A stretch of DNA of 64,000 bases from Telluria beijingensis (GTDB taxonomy: Bacteria; Pseudomonadota; Gammaproteobacteria; Burkholderiales; Burkholderiaceae_D), in contig NZ_CP132480.1 of the NCBI RefSeq assembly GCF_030770395.1, positions 40,153 to 104,152 of the forward strand, written 5' to 3'. The position numbers and the translations under genes were made by a program. Below, piece after piece: positions 41,479 to 50,941 of this stretch. Each line of letters begins with the position of its first letter. Positions within the stretch are counted from its first letter, which is position 1. The notes under the pieces are model-generated. The model was not told where the DNA came from and searched no databases. It worked only from the letters and a program-made list of their open reading frames with translations.

Positions 41479-42153
41479 ATGATCGTCGTCCACCACCTGA
41501 ACAACTCGCGCTCGCAGCGCATCCTGTGGCTGCTGGAAGAGCTGGGCCTGGAATACGAGATCAAGCGCTACCAGCGCGACCCGAAGACCATGCTGGCCCC
41601 GCCCGAGCTGAAGGCCGTGCACCCGCTGGGCAAGTCGCCCGTCATCACGGACGGCGAGCTGGTGGTGGCCGAATCCGGCGCCATCGTCGAGTACCTGGTC
41701 GAGCGCCATGGCGACGGCCGCCTGCGGCCCGCGGCCGGCACCCCGGCGCGCCTGCGCTATACCCACTTCCTGCATTACGCCGAAGGGTCGGCGATGCCGC
41801 CGCTGCTGCTCAAGCTGGTGTTCGACAAGGTCGAGAACAGCCCGATGCCGTTCTTCGTCAAGCCGATCGCGCGCGGCATCGCGCAGAAGGTCAAGGGCAG
41901 CTTCGTGCTGCCGCAGATCGCGCTGCACCTGGGCTACCTGGAAGGCGAACTGGCCAGGCACCCCTGGTTCACGGGCGAGGAATTCACGGCGGCCGATATC
42001 CAATTGAGCTTCCCGCTGGAGGCGGCCGCTTCGCGCGGCGGGCTGGATGCGAAGTATCCGAACCTGAGCGATTTCCTGAAGCGCATCCATGCGCGGCCGG
42101 CCTACCAGCGCGCGCTCGAGCGCGGCGGCAAGTACGAGATAGGGAAGGCGTAA
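41479..42153 (+). CDS. Glutathione S-transferase
   Basis: The 224-aa GST has thioredoxin-fold motifs MIVVHHLNNSRSQRILWLLEELGL (active-site Ser/Arg region), HPLGKSPVITDGELVVAESGAI and the helical C-terminal domain (WFTGEEFTAADIQLSFPLEAA). HHLNNSRSQRILWLLEE is typical of a bacterial GST subgroup of unknown substrate. Start ATG at 41479 matches the family N-terminus; ATG 41467 would add four residues. It precedes the Xni-like nuclease by 10 bp. Confidence 0.88.
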   Translation: MIVVHHLNNSRSQRILWLLEELGLEYEIKRYQRDPKTMLAPPELKAVHPLGKSPVITDGELVVAESGAIVEYLVERHGDGRLRPAAGTPARLRYTHFLHYAEGSAMPPLLLKLVFDKVENSPMPFFVKPIARGIAQKVKGSFVLPQIALHLGYLEGELARHPWFTGEEFTAADIQLSFPLEAAASRGGLDAKYPNLSDFLKRIHARPAYQRALERGGKYEIGKA

Positions 42154-42163
42154 CGGAACAGGC

Positions 42164-42940
42164 ATGGCCAAGCTGCTCGCCATCGACGGCCTGAACATCG
42201 TGCGCCGGGTGTACGAGGCCAGTCCCGAACCGGACTCGGACCTGAAGGCCAGCATCGCGCTGCGCCACGCCTTCTCGTCGTTTCGCAACGTGCTCGAGAC
42301 GCATGCGCCGACCCATGTGCTGGCCGCCTTCGACCACGGCGGAGAAAACTGGCGCCATGCGCTGTATCCGCGCTACCGCGAGGGCCGGGCGGCGATGCCG
42401 CGCGAGCTGCGCACGGCGCTGCCCGAATTCCACGAGCGCCTGCGCGCGGCCGGTCTGTGCGTGGTGTCGATCCCGGACGTCGAGGCCGACGACGTGATCG
42501 CCACCGGCGTCATGCGCTGGCTGTCGGAAGGGCGCGGCGAAGCCATCGTCGCCACCACCGACAAGGACTTGCATCCGCTGATCGCGCATGGCGCGCTGGT
42601 ATGGGATCACTTCAAGAACGAATGGCATGACGATGCCTGGGTGCGCCAGCGCTTCGGCGTCGCGCCCGAGCGGCTGCACGACCTGCTGGCGCTGATGGGC
42701 GACCCGACCGACGGCGTGCCGGGCGTGTCGAAGGTGGGCATGAAGACCGCAGCGCGCCTGCTCAACGCCTACGGCGACCTGGACGCAGTGATGGCCGGCG
42801 CGGGCATCCTCAAGACGCCGCTCGGCGAGAGGCTGCGCGCCGAGCGTGAGATACTCGAGATCTCGCGCTGCCTGGTCTCGCTTAAGCTCGACGTGCGCCT
42901 CGGCGTGACCTGGAATATGCTGGCCTATGACGCTCATTGA
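42164..42940 (+). CDS. xni: Flap endonuclease Xni / 5'-3' exonuclease-like protein
   Basis: The 258-aa protein has the FEN-family metal and DNA-binding motifs without a polymerase: LLAIDGLNIVRRVYE, FDHGGENWRHALYPRYREGR, IPDVEADDVIATGV, ATTDKDLHPLI and the helix-3-turn-helix GDPTDGVPGVSKVGMKTAARLL. Size matches E. coli Xni (ExoIX, 251 aa). It would process 5' flaps in DNA repair and replication, in the cytoplasm. It is followed after 15 bp by the receiver-domain gene. Confidence 0.88.
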   Translation: MAKLLAIDGLNIVRRVYEASPEPDSDLKASIALRHAFSSFRNVLETHAPTHVLAAFDHGGENWRHALYPRYREGRAAMPRELRTALPEFHERLRAAGLCVVSIPDVEADDVIATGVMRWLSEGRGEAIVATTDKDLHPLIAHGALVWDHFKNEWHDDAWVRQRFGVAPERLHDLLALMGDPTDGVPGVSKVGMKTAARLLNAYGDLDAVMAGAGILKTPLGERLRAEREILEISRCLVSLKLDVRLGVTWNMLAYDAH

Positions 42941-42955
42941 AGGGAAAACGACGCG

Positions 42956-43357
42956 ATGCTGAAAGCGGTCATCGTCGATGGAAACGCGGTCTCGCGCTCG
43001 ATGCTGGGCACGGTGCTGGCCGACGGCAGCTACGAGGTGGTAGGCGCGACCCATACCGGCGCGCTGGGCTACGCCCTGGCGCTGAAGCACCGCCCGCACG
43101 TGATCTGCATCGCGCGCGAGCAGGTCGAGGACGGCAGCGAGGTGGTCGAGCAGCTGCGCGCCAACCTGCCCAAGACCCTGGTGTTCCTGGTCTCGGGAAC
43201 GCTCGACGCCCAGGCCGTGCAGTCGGCGGCGGCGCGCGGCGTGCACGGCTTCATCGTCAAGCCGTTCAAGGCCGAGACCGTGCTGCGGACGATCCGCAAT
43301 ACGGTGCTGGCCTTCGTCAAGAAGCAGCAGGCGGCCAGGCCGGCCGGCGAACCCTAG
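42956..43357 (+). CDS. Stand-alone pseudo-receiver domain protein
   Basis: The 133-aa protein has the receiver (CheY-like) fold pattern: acidic D8 in VIVDGN, conserved serine in FLVSGT and lysine in FIVKPFKAETV. The phospho-acceptor position after PHVICI is A53 (normally Asp), and only one of the usual acidic pair remains. It therefore probably cannot be phosphorylated in the normal way. There is no output domain. It is co-directional with xni (15 bp) and convergent with the HTH-GAF gene; the two stop codons share CTAG. Partner unknown. Confidence 0.82.
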   Translation: MLKAVIVDGNAVSRSMLGTVLADGSYEVVGATHTGALGYALALKHRPHVICIAREQVEDGSEVVEQLRANLPKTLVFLVSGTLDAQAVQSAAARGVHGFIVKPFKAETVLRTIRNTVLAFVKKQQAARPAGEP

Positions 43358-44082
43358 GCGCGACGCCCGACTTCGTCCGAGGCGATGGCGGCCAGCTCGC
43401 GCAGGGCGCGCAGCTCGCGTTCGCGCAGGCGGCGCGGCTCGCTGTCGAGCACGCACAGCGAGCCGAGCGCCAGCCCGTTCGCCGCCAGCACCGGATAGCC
43501 GGCATAGAAGCGGATGTGCGGCGCGCCCGTCACCAGCGGGTTGCCGGCGAAGCGCGGATCGGCGTGCGCATCCTCGACCACGAATGGCCCGTCCTGCATG
43601 ATCGCATGGCTGCAGAACGCCAGTTCGCGCGGCGTCTCGCGCGCCTCGACCCCGATCCGCGACTTGAACCACTGGCGCTGGCCTGAAAGCAGCGTGAGCA
43701 GAGCCATCGGGCATTCGGTCACATGGCTGGCCAGCCAGGTCACGCGGTCGAACACTTCTTCTTGCGGGGTATCCATCAGCTTCGACGCGGCCAGCGCCGC
43801 CAGGCGCCGCGCTTCGTCGATCGGTACCGGATAGGCGGGATCGGCGGTGGGCAGGAATTCGCCCGCCAGCGCAATAGTCCCTGTCGTCGACAGCGCTGCG
43901 GCATGTTGCTGCAATAGCCGCATCACCGCGCTGCGGCGAACCCGACGATGTCCGCCAGGTGTTTTCCAGGTCGGCAGCGCGTCGCTTTCCATCCAGGCCT
44001 GGGCAGTGCTCACCGCCACCCCAAGCAGATGCGCCGCTTCGCGTGTGGTGAGGATCGGGTCGTCGTGGTGAGCTGTGGTCAT
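43354..44082 (-). CDS. HTH-GAF regulator (MerR/excisionase-type DNA-binding domain plus GAF)
   Basis: The 242-aa protein has an N-terminal winged HTH of the excisionase/BldC type (LTTREAAHLLGVAVSTAQAW ... TPGGHRRVRRSAV, residues 10-55) and a C-terminal GAF domain (about 85-240: RQWFKSRIGVEARETPRELAF, IRFYAGYPVLAANGLALGSL). The GAF is closely related to the one in the divergent GAF-EAL protein, suggesting duplication. It looks like a one-component regulator sensing a small ligand. The shared intergenic region has five TGACG/CGTCA boxes, which it may bind (inference). Confidence 0.85.
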   Translation of the reverse strand: MTTAHHDDPILTTREAAHLLGVAVSTAQAWMESDALPTWKTPGGHRRVRRSAVMRLLQQHAAALSTTGTIALAGEFLPTADPAYPVPIDEARRLAALAASKLMDTPQEEVFDRVTWLASHVTECPMALLTLLSGQRQWFKSRIGVEARETPRELAFCSHAIMQDGPFVVEDAHADPRFAGNPLVTGAPHIRFYAGYPVLAANGLALGSLCVLDSEPRRLRERELRALRELAAIASDEVGRRA

Positions 44083-44131
44083 GGGCGTTGTACTTACTGC
44101 TGCGATCCAGGGATTTTACAGCAAGCAACAG

Positions 44132-44226
44132 AAAATGACGAATATGACGATAGATTTGGTGATATTTGTTGACGTGTGGAATTATTTTCGCAATACTGGA
44201 TTCAGTTTCGTCAATTCCGTCATTTT
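44132..44226. promoter_or_regulatory. Cluster of TGACG boxes in the divergent promoter region
   Basis: Left arm AAAATGACG-AATATGACG (44132-44149) and right arm CGTCAATTC-CGTCATTTT (44209-44226) are inverted copies matching at 15 of 18 positions. Each contains two boxes spaced 9 bp, and the arm centres are 77 bp apart. A fifth TGACG starts at 44170. The arrangement suits a dimeric regulator acting on both divergent promoters. Confidence 0.6.
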
Positions 44227-44262
44227 TCTTGCGCGTTAGCGCCATATCTGAGCAGGCACGCC

Positions 44263-46041
44263 ATGAATTTTCCGATCGATCCCGCGCTACTCGCTTCACC
44301 ATCTCATGAAGCCGCGCGCCTTGACGCCTTGCGCCGCCTGGAACTGCTGGACACGCCGCCCAGCGAAGCGTTCGATCGCATCACGCGCATGGCGGCCCAG
44401 CTGTTCCAGCTGCCGATCGCCGCGGTATCGCTGACCGACAGCGACCGCCAATGGTTCAAGTCGAAGGTCGGGATCAACCACGACGCCATCCCGCGCCAGC
44501 TCGCGCCGTGCGCGATGGTGGCCGACACCAACGACATCCTGGTGGTGCCCGACCTGCTTGAAGATACCTATTTTCGCGACAGCGGCCTGGCCCAGGACGG
44601 AATCCGCTTCTATGCCGGCGCGCCGCTCACCACCAGCGAAGGCTACTGCCTGGGGGCGATGTGCGTGCTCGGACTCGAACCGCGCCAGGTGACGGACGAC
44701 GAAAGCCAGGCCCTGAAGGACCTGGCGACGATGGTGATGGCGCAGATCGAGCTGCAGCATGCGCTGGGGCGCATCGATCCGGTCAGCGGCCTGCCCAACC
44801 GCAACCAGTTCATCGTCGACTTCAACGACATGGAACTGGCCGAAGCCCCCGGCGACATGCGCCTGGCGGCCCTGGTCAGCATGGCCAGCCCACAAGAGCT
44901 GAGCGACGCCCAGCGCGTGATGGGCGCCGGCTATCTCGACGAGATGGTGCGCGACGCGGTGCCGCAGCTGCGCCTGGCCGGCGCCGGCAAGATCTATCAC
45001 GTCGGCAGCACCCAGTTCGCCTTCTTCGCGCCGCGCGGCGTCACCCTTGAAACCTTTTGCACCCAGCTGCAATCCTGGCTCGATGCGCATGCCAGCCATG
45101 GCAGGGCGCGCTTCATCACCACCACCACGGTCGGCATCGCGCCGTTCACGGTCGGCCAGACCGAGGGCCTGGACCTGCTGCGCAATATGCATGGCGCGGC
45201 CCACGACGCCCTGGCCGCGGAGCGCTGCGTGCGCGTGTTCTCGTCCGAGCACGACGCCATCCTGCAGCGCCGTTTCTGGCTGGTGAACGCCTTCGGCGCC
45301 GCGCTCGAGAGCCGCGACCAGCTGCACCTGGTATACCAGCCCAAGGTCTCCTTGCACGACGGCGCCTGCGCCAGCGTCGAGGCGCTGCTGCGCTGGAGCC
45401 ACCCGGAACTGGGGGCGATCTCGCCGGGAGAGTTCATCCCGGTGATCGAGACCACCTCGCTGGCGCGCGCCACCACCGAATGGGTGCTGGGCGCCGCCAT
45501 GCGCCAGATGGCGGCCTGGCGCCGCGACGGCATCGCGCTGCAGGTGGCGGTCAATGTGTCGGCGGTGAACCTGGAAGAGCCGGATTTCTGCGACCGCGTG
45601 CTCACGCTCCTGCAACGCAACGGCCTGCCGCCATCCAGTCTGGCGATCGAGCTGACCGAGAGCGCGCTGATGCGCAACCCGCGGGGGGCGCAGGCAACGC
45701 TGGAGCGGCTGGCACGGGTCGGGGTGCAACTGGCGATCGACGATTTCGGCACCGGCTACAGCAGCCTGGCCTACCTGCAAAGCCTGCCCGCCAACGTGGT
45801 CAAGATCGACCAGAGCTTCATGCGCAACCTGGACCAGGACGAGCGCCGGCGCGCGCTGGTGGGGACGATGATCAAGCTGTCGCACGACCTGGGCCACAAG
45901 GTGGTGGCCGAAGGCGTGGAGACGGTGGAAGTGGAAGAATTCTTGCGCGCGGCGGGCTGCGACGAGGTGCAGGGTTACCTGCACGCGCGCCCGCTGGCGC
46001 CGAACGCGCTGGCCGAATGGCTGGCCGCGCGCGCTTGCTGA
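44263..46041 (+). CDS. GAF - degenerate GGDEF - EAL protein (c-di-GMP phosphodiesterase)
   Basis: The 592-aa cytoplasmic protein has GAF (about 15-165), then a degenerate diguanylate-cyclase-like region (SGLPNRNQF ... GSTQF where GGDEF would be), and a complete EAL domain (about 345-590). EAL catalytic motifs are present: E373 in VEALLRW, NVS, ELTES, D493/D494 in DDFGTGYSSLAYL, VKIDQSF and VAEGVET. It should hydrolyse c-di-GMP, with GAF as sensor and the GGDEF part regulatory or structural. The ATG at 44263 (MNFPIDPALLAS) is used instead of a start 87 bp upstream that overlaps the operator region. Confidence 0.9.
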   Translation: MNFPIDPALLASPSHEAARLDALRRLELLDTPPSEAFDRITRMAAQLFQLPIAAVSLTDSDRQWFKSKVGINHDAIPRQLAPCAMVADTNDILVVPDLLEDTYFRDSGLAQDGIRFYAGAPLTTSEGYCLGAMCVLGLEPRQVTDDESQALKDLATMVMAQIELQHALGRIDPVSGLPNRNQFIVDFNDMELAEAPGDMRLAALVSMASPQELSDAQRVMGAGYLDEMVRDAVPQLRLAGAGKIYHVGSTQFAFFAPRGVTLETFCTQLQSWLDAHASHGRARFITTTTVGIAPFTVGQTEGLDLLRNMHGAAHDALAAERCVRVFSSEHDAILQRRFWLVNAFGAALESRDQLHLVYQPKVSLHDGACASVEALLRWSHPELGAISPGEFIPVIETTSLARATTEWVLGAAMRQMAAWRRDGIALQVAVNVSAVNLEEPDFCDRVLTLLQRNGLPPSSLAIELTESALMRNPRGAQATLERLARVGVQLAIDDFGTGYSSLAYLQSLPANVVKIDQSFMRNLDQDERRRALVGTMIKLSHDLGHKVVAEGVETVEVEEFLRAAGCDEVQGYLHARPLAPNALAEWLAARAC

Positions 46042-46051
46042 GGCTGGACGC

Positions 46052-47164
46052 CTAGACGACGCCCGAGCGGGCGTCGATGATGCCGCCGCCCAGGCAGACG
46101 TCGCCGTCGTACAGCACGGCCGACTGGCCCGGGGTGACGGCCCATTGCGGGTCCGTGAAATCGAGGGCGAACCGCTTGTCTCCTTCGGCCTGCACGGTGC
46201 AGGCCACGTCGGCCTGGCGGTAGCGGGTCTTGGCCGACAATGCGCGCGAATCTGGCGCTTCGCCCGCGATCCAGCTGGCCTGGCCGGCTTCCAGGCGCTT
46301 CGACAGCAGCCAGGGATGGTCGTGGCCCTGCACGATGGACAGCGTATTGGCCTCGATGTCCTTGCGCGCCACGAACCACGGCTCGCTGGTGCCGTCCGCG
46401 TTCTTGCGCGACTTGAGGCCGCCGATGCCGATGCCCTTGCGCTGGCCCAGCGTGTAGAACGACAGGCCGACGTGCTCGCCGACCTTGCTGCCGTCGTCGA
46501 GCAGGATCGGGCCCGGTTTATAGGACAGGTAGCGGTTCAGGAAGTCGCGGAACGGGCGCTCGCCGATGAAGCAGATGCCGGTCGAGTCCTTCTTGGCGGC
46601 GTTCGGCAATTTCAGCTTCTCGGCGATCTTGCGTACTTCGGTCTTGGGGATCTCGCCCAGCGGGAACAGCGACTTCGAGAGCTGCGCCTGGTTCAGGCGG
46701 TGCAAAAAGTAGCTCTGGTCCTTGGTGGCGTCGAAGGCCTTCAGCAGCTCGAACTTGCCGTTGCCCGTGTTCTGGCGCACGCGCGCATAGTGGCCGGTCG
46801 CGATCAGGTCGGCGCCCAGCTTCATCGCATGGTCGAGGAAGGCCTTGAACTTGATCTCGGCGTTGCACAGCACGTCGGGATTCGGCGTGCGGCCGGCCTG
46901 GTATTCGCGCAGGAACTCGGCGAACACGCGGTCCTTGTATTCGGAGGCGAAGTTGACCGCCTCGATGTCGACGCCGACCACGTCGGCCACGCTGGCCGCG
47001 TCGATCCAGTCCTGGCGCGTCGAGCAGTATTCGGAGTCGTCGTCGTCTTCCCAGTTCTTCATGAACAGGCCGACGACGTCATAGCCTTGTTCCTTCAGCA
47101 TCCACGCCGCGACCGAGGAGTCGACTCCGCCCGACATCCCGATCACGACTTTTTTCTTGCTCAT
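46052..47164 (-). CDS. mnmA: tRNA 2-thiouridylase MnmA
   Basis: ATP-dependent 2-thiolation of wobble U34 in tRNA-Lys/Glu/Gln. The 370-aa product has the PP-loop GMSGGVDSS (9-17), catalytic C100 in [13 protein letters not shown] and the second catalytic cysteine C198 in [13 protein letters not shown]. Also present: FLHRLNQ and [13 protein letters not shown]. The start at 47164 gives [13 protein letters not shown]; a longer in-frame extension overlaps nudJ and is rejected. It follows nudJ by 17 bp, the same pair as in E. coli. Confidence 0.96.
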   Translation of the reverse strand: MSKKKVVIGMSGGVDSSVAAWMLKEQGYDVVGLFMKNWEDDDDSEYCSTRQDWIDAASVADVVGVDIEAVNFASEYKDRVFAEFLREYQAGRTPNPDVLCNAEIKFKAFLDHAMKLGADLIATGHYARVRQNTGNGKFELLKAFDATKDQSYFLHRLNQAQLSKSLFPLGEIPKTEVRKIAEKLKLPNAAKKDSTGICFIGERPFRDFLNRYLSYKPGPILLDDGSKVGEHVGLSFYTLGQRKGIGIGGLKSRKNADGTSEPWFVARKDIEANTLSIVQGHDHPWLLSKRLEAGQASWIAGEAPDSRALSAKTRYRQADVACTVQAEGDKRFALDFTDPQWAVTPGQSAVLYDGDVCLGGGIIDARSGVV

Positions 47165-47181
47165 GGTACGTCCGTAATGAA

Positions 47182-47664
47182 TTAGATCCCGCCCTCGAAG
47201 ACCGAGGGGTGGGTGTGCAGCAGGGACAGGGGAGTGCGCTGGCCGGCCAGGTAGTCGTCCACGCACTTGAGCACGATCGGGCTGCGGTGCTGGTCGACGG
47301 TGGCGGCGATCTCGTCGCGCGTCATCCACAGGGTGCGCAGGATGCCTTCATCGAGCGGCTGGTCGAACTTGCGGCCGACGCTGCCGGCGAAGGTGAAGCG
47401 CAGGTAGGTGACGTCGGCATTGCGCGACTTCGAGTGGTAGCGCGACATGTACATGCCCACCAGCGTGTGCGGGATGAACTCGTGGGCGGTTTCCTCGAGC
47501 GCTTCGCGCACGACCGCCTGCTCCAGCGATTCGTGCGGGTCGAGATGGCCGGCGGGCTGGTTCAGCTTGACGCCCTCGCTCGTCTCTTCCTCGATCAGCA
47601 GGAAACGGCCCTCGTGCTCGATGATCGCAGCCACGGTAACCGATGGTTTGAAGATGTCGCTCAT
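47182..47664 (-). CDS. nudJ: NUDIX phosphatase NudJ
   Basis: The 160-aa NUDIX hydrolase has the box [20 protein letters not shown] (residue 39 on), with Ala at the usual Gly near its end. Its N-terminus [23 protein letters not shown] and the QPAGHL and [21 protein letters not shown] segments match E. coli NudJ (phosphatase acting on HMP-PP, thiamine-PP and nucleotides). Adjacency to mnmA supports the assignment. The true substrate is not proven. Confidence 0.88.
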   Translation of the reverse strand: MSDIFKPSVTVAAIIEHEGRFLLIEEETSEGVKLNQPAGHLDPHESLEQAVVREALEETAHEFIPHTLVGMYMSRYHSKSRNADVTYLRFTFAGSVGRKFDQPLDEGILRTLWMTRDEIAATVDQHRSPIVLKCVDDYLAGQRTPLSLLHTHPSVFEGGI

Positions 47665-47907
47665 GCCTGTCCTTGAAAATGAGCCGGTATTCTACCTCGG
47701 GCCGGGGCTGCTCTGCTCAGCCTTGCCCCGCCTTCGGTGCTTGCCTGTCGTTAATTGGACTTGATCTGTCGCAAAAATGCTGGCAAATCGTCTTTGCAGC
47801 ATGCGTTTCGTCAGGAGGATTGCAAATTCATTAAAAGCAGGCGACTATTAGGGAAATTGCCGTAAAGACAGGTTGTGCACTCGAGTATTCCAACGTACGG
47901 AGGTGTT

Positions 47908-49026
47908 ATGAGGATAGGCATACCGGCCGAGACCAGGCCGGGCGAGACCCGCGTTGCAGCAACTCCCGAAACCGTCAAGAAGCTGGCCGCCAGGCACCAG
48001 GTGCTGGTGCAGGCCGGCGCCGGCCTGCACGCGGCGGCGCCCGATGGCGCTTATGAAGCGGCCGGCGCCAGCATCGTCGATGCCGCCGCCGCTTTTGATT
48101 GCGACATGGTCCTCAAGGTGCGCAGTCCCGACGCCACCGAGCGCGGCCTGATGCGGCGCGACGCGGTGCTGGTCGGGATGCTCGACCCCTTCGACGCCGA
48201 CAATCTCGCCGCGCTGGCCGCGAGCGGCCTCACCGCCTTCGCGCTCGAAGCGGCGCCGCGCATCACGCGCGCGCAGTCGCTCGACGTGCTGTCGTCGCAG
48301 GCGAACATCGCCGGCTACAAGGCCATCCTCCTGGCCGCCAATACCTACGGGCGCTTCATGCCGATGCTGATGACGGCGGCCGGCACGGTCAAGGCGGCGC
48401 GCGTCCTGATCATGGGTGTGGGCGTGGCGGGCCTGCAGGCGATCGCCACCGCCAAGCGCCTGGGCGCCGTGATCGAGGCGTCCGACGTGCGCCCGCCGGT
48501 CAAGGAGCAGGTGGAGTCGCTCGGCGCGAAGTTCATCGACGTGCCGTATCTCACCGACGAAGAGCGCGAGATCGCCCAGGGCAGCGGCGGCTATGCGCGC
48601 CCGATGCCGGCCGACTGGATGCGGCGCCAGGCCGAACTGGTGCACGAGCGCGCGAAACTGGCCGACATCGTCGTCACTACCGCCCTGATCCCGGGCCGCA
48701 AGGCGCCAGTGCTGATCGGCGAAGAGACGGTGCGCGCGATGAAGCCGGGCTCCGTGATCGTCGACATGGCGATCGCCCAGGGCGGCAACTGCCCGCTGAC
48801 GGAGCTTGGCAAGACGGTGGTCAAGCATGGGGTGCACATCATCGGCGAGCCGAATCTGGCGGCGCTGGTCGCGGCCGATGCGTCGGCCCTGTATGCGCGC
48901 AATGTGCTCGATTTCCTCAAGCTGGTGTTCGACAAGGACGACCGCTTCTTCATCGACCGCGAGGACGAGATCGTGACCGCGACCCTGGTGTGCGCGGGCG
49001 GGGAAGTGCTGCGCAAACAAGCTTGA
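47908..49026 (+). CDS. pntAA: Proton-translocating NAD(P) transhydrogenase, alpha subunit part 1
   Basis: The 372-aa soluble NAD(H)-binding domain I of transhydrogenase: [56 protein letters not shown] (nucleotide-binding GxGxxG; segments around residues 150-185), [17 protein letters not shown]. Moves hydride between NADH and NADP+ using the proton gradient. The ATG at 47908 has a strong ribosome-binding site GGAGGTG; the GTG upstream is rejected. In this three-subunit form the E. coli PntA is split into pntAA and pntAB. Confidence 0.94.
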   Translation: MRIGIPAETRPGETRVAATPETVKKLAARHQVLVQAGAGLHAAAPDGAYEAAGASIVDAAAAFDCDMVLKVRSPDATERGLMRRDAVLVGMLDPFDADNLAALAASGLTAFALEAAPRITRAQSLDVLSSQANIAGYKAILLAANTYGRFMPMLMTAAGTVKAARVLIMGVGVAGLQAIATAKRLGAVIEASDVRPPVKEQVESLGAKFIDVPYLTDEEREIAQGSGGYARPMPADWMRRQAELVHERAKLADIVVTTALIPGRKAPVLIGEETVRAMKPGSVIVDMAIAQGGNCPLTELGKTVVKHGVHIIGEPNLAALVAADASALYARNVLDFLKLVFDKDDRFFIDREDEIVTATLVCAGGEVLRKQA

Positions 49027-49055
49027 CCAGGTTGGAACCCGACAGGAGACTAGGC

Positions 49056-49379
49056 ATGGACATCAGCCACACCATCATCAACCTGATCATCTTCGTGCTG
49101 GCGATCTACGTCGGCTACCACGTGGTCTGGACCGTCACTCCCGCGCTGCACACGCCCCTGATGGCGGTGACCAATGCGATTTCCGCGATCGTGATCGTCG
49201 GCGCCATGCTGGCCGCCGGCCTGACCGAGGGCCTGGCCGGGCGCCTGGCCGGCACGGTCGCGGTGGCGCTGGCGGCGGTGAACGTGTTCGGCGGCTTCCT
49301 GGTCACCCAGCGCATGCTGGAGATGTTCAAGAAGAAGGAACCGAAGGCGGCGTCGAAAGAGAAGGAGGGGCAGGCATGA
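49056..49379 (+). CDS. pntAB: NAD(P) transhydrogenase, alpha subunit part 2 (membrane)
   Basis: The 107-aa membrane part has three to four hydrophobic segments ([58 protein letters not shown]). [20 protein letters not shown] is the conserved transhydrogenase signature. The lysine-rich end is cytoplasmic. It starts after CAGGAGA and its stop overlaps pntB by ATGA. Confidence 0.94.
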   Translation: MDISHTIINLIIFVLAIYVGYHVVWTVTPALHTPLMAVTNAISAIVIVGAMLAAGLTEGLAGRLAGTVAVALAAVNVFGGFLVTQRMLEMFKKKEPKAASKEKEGQA

Positions 49380-50833
49380 ACGCCATCAGCATGAACCTCG
49401 TCACCCTGTTCTACCTGGTCGCCTCGGTATGCTTCATCCAGGCGCTCAAGGGCCTGTCGTCGCCATCGACCGCGCGCATCGGTAATGCCTTCGGCATGGC
49501 CGGGATGGCGATCGCGGTGGTGACCACGGTGGCGCTGATGCTCAAGCTGCAGGCGACGCTGGGGCAGGGCGGCGGTTCGGGCTTCGGCCTGGTGCTGCTG
49601 GGCGTGGCGGTCGGCGGCGCGATCGGCGCCTATGCCGCGAAAAAGGTCGAGATGACCAAGATGCCCGAACTGGTGGCGGCCATGCACTCGCTGATCGGCC
49701 TGGCGGCCGTGTGCATCGCGATCGCGGCCGTGTCCGAGCCGTGGGCCTTCAATATCGCCACGCGCGAGACACCGCTGCCGTTCGGGAACCGGCTGGAGCT
49801 GTTCATCGGCACCTTCGTGGGCGCGGTGACTTTTTCGGGCTCCGTGATCGCCTTCGGCAAGCTGTCGGGCAAGTACAGGTTCCGCCTGTTCCAGGGCGCC
49901 CCCGTACGCTTCGCCGGCCAGCACATCCTGAACCTGGCGCTGGCGATCGCGATCGTCGTGCTGGGCCTGATGTTCTGCTTCGCCGATGGCGTGGCCCCTG
50001 CGTGGACGCCATTCATCGCGATGGCGGCGCTGGCCTTCGTGCTGGGCGTGCTGATCATCATCCCGATCGGCGGCGCCGACATGCCGGTGGTGGTCTCGAT
50101 GCTGAACTCCTACTCCGGCTGGGCGGCGGCCGGCATCGGCTTCTCGCTGAACAACTCGATGCTGATCATCGCCGGCTCACTGGTCGGCTCGAGCGGCGCG
50201 ATCCTGTCGTACATCATGTGCAAGGCGATGAACCGCTCGTTCTTCAACGTGATCCTGGGCGGCTTCGGCGGCGAGGCCTCCGCGGACGACGGCGGCGCGA
50301 AAGAGCAGCGCCCGGTCAAGTCCGGCTCGGCCGAGGATGCCGCCTTCATCCTGCAAAACGCCGAATCGGTCATCATCGTCCCCGGCTACGGCCTGGCAGT
50401 CGCCCGCGCCCAGCACACGGTCAAGGAGCTGGTCGACAAGCTCACCGAACACGGCGTGACAGTGCGCTACGCAATCCACCCGGTAGCCGGCCGCATGCCC
50501 GGCCACATGAACGTCTTGCTGGCCGAAGCCGAAGTCCCCTATGACCAGGTGGCCGAAATGGAAGACATCAATGGCGATTTCGGCCAAACGGACGTCGTCC
50601 TGATCCTTGGCGCCAACGACGTGGTGAACCCCGCTGCGAAAGATCCCAGGTCGCCAATTGCCGGCATGCCGATCCTGGAGGCCTACCGCGCGAAAAGCAT
50701 CATCGTCAACAAACGCTCGATGGCCTCCGGCTACGCCGGCCTCGACAACGACCTGTTCTACCAGCCCAACACGATGATGGTCTTCGGCGACGCCAAGAAA
50801 GTCATCGAATCGATGGTCAAGGCTGTCGAATAG
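49376..50833 (+). CDS. pntB: NAD(P) transhydrogenase, beta subunit
   Basis: The 485-aa subunit has membrane helices in residues 1-270 ([52 protein letters not shown]) and a soluble NADP(H)-binding domain III ([57 protein letters not shown]). The start overlaps pntAB in ATGA; an internal ATG five codons later is possible. The complex generates NADPH at the inner membrane. Confidence 0.95.
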   Translation: MNAISMNLVTLFYLVASVCFIQALKGLSSPSTARIGNAFGMAGMAIAVVTTVALMLKLQATLGQGGGSGFGLVLLGVAVGGAIGAYAAKKVEMTKMPELVAAMHSLIGLAAVCIAIAAVSEPWAFNIATRETPLPFGNRLELFIGTFVGAVTFSGSVIAFGKLSGKYRFRLFQGAPVRFAGQHILNLALAIAIVVLGLMFCFADGVAPAWTPFIAMAALAFVLGVLIIIPIGGADMPVVVSMLNSYSGWAAAGIGFSLNNSMLIIAGSLVGSSGAILSYIMCKAMNRSFFNVILGGFGGEASADDGGAKEQRPVKSGSAEDAAFILQNAESVIIVPGYGLAVARAQHTVKELVDKLTEHGVTVRYAIHPVAGRMPGHMNVLLAEAEVPYDQVAEMEDINGDFGQTDVVLILGANDVVNPAAKDPRSPIAGMPILEAYRAKSIIVNKRSMASGYAGLDNDLFYQPNTMMVFGDAKKVIESMVKAVE

Positions 50834-50875
50834 GCCGTCAATGGCCCTTAAAATAGAAAGGTAAGCCAGATAGAA

Positions 50876-50881
50876 TATAAT
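50876..50881 (+). promoter_or_regulatory. -10 box upstream of the DUF4214 gene
   Basis: TATAAT at 50876-50881 is a perfect -10 hexamer 60 bp before the start codon; the -35 region is weak. The surrounding DNA is AT-richer than the neighbouring pnt genes. Confidence 0.4.
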
Positions 50882-50941
50882 CTGAGCAATAAACGTCGGG
50901 TGTTCTGACGTCCATCAGACTTATATAAGGTCATCGCACCA

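Noticed and set aside
43354..43357. CTAG shared by two convergent stop codons as a regulatory site
   Set aside because: A four-base palindrome is fully explained by two overlapping TAG stops.
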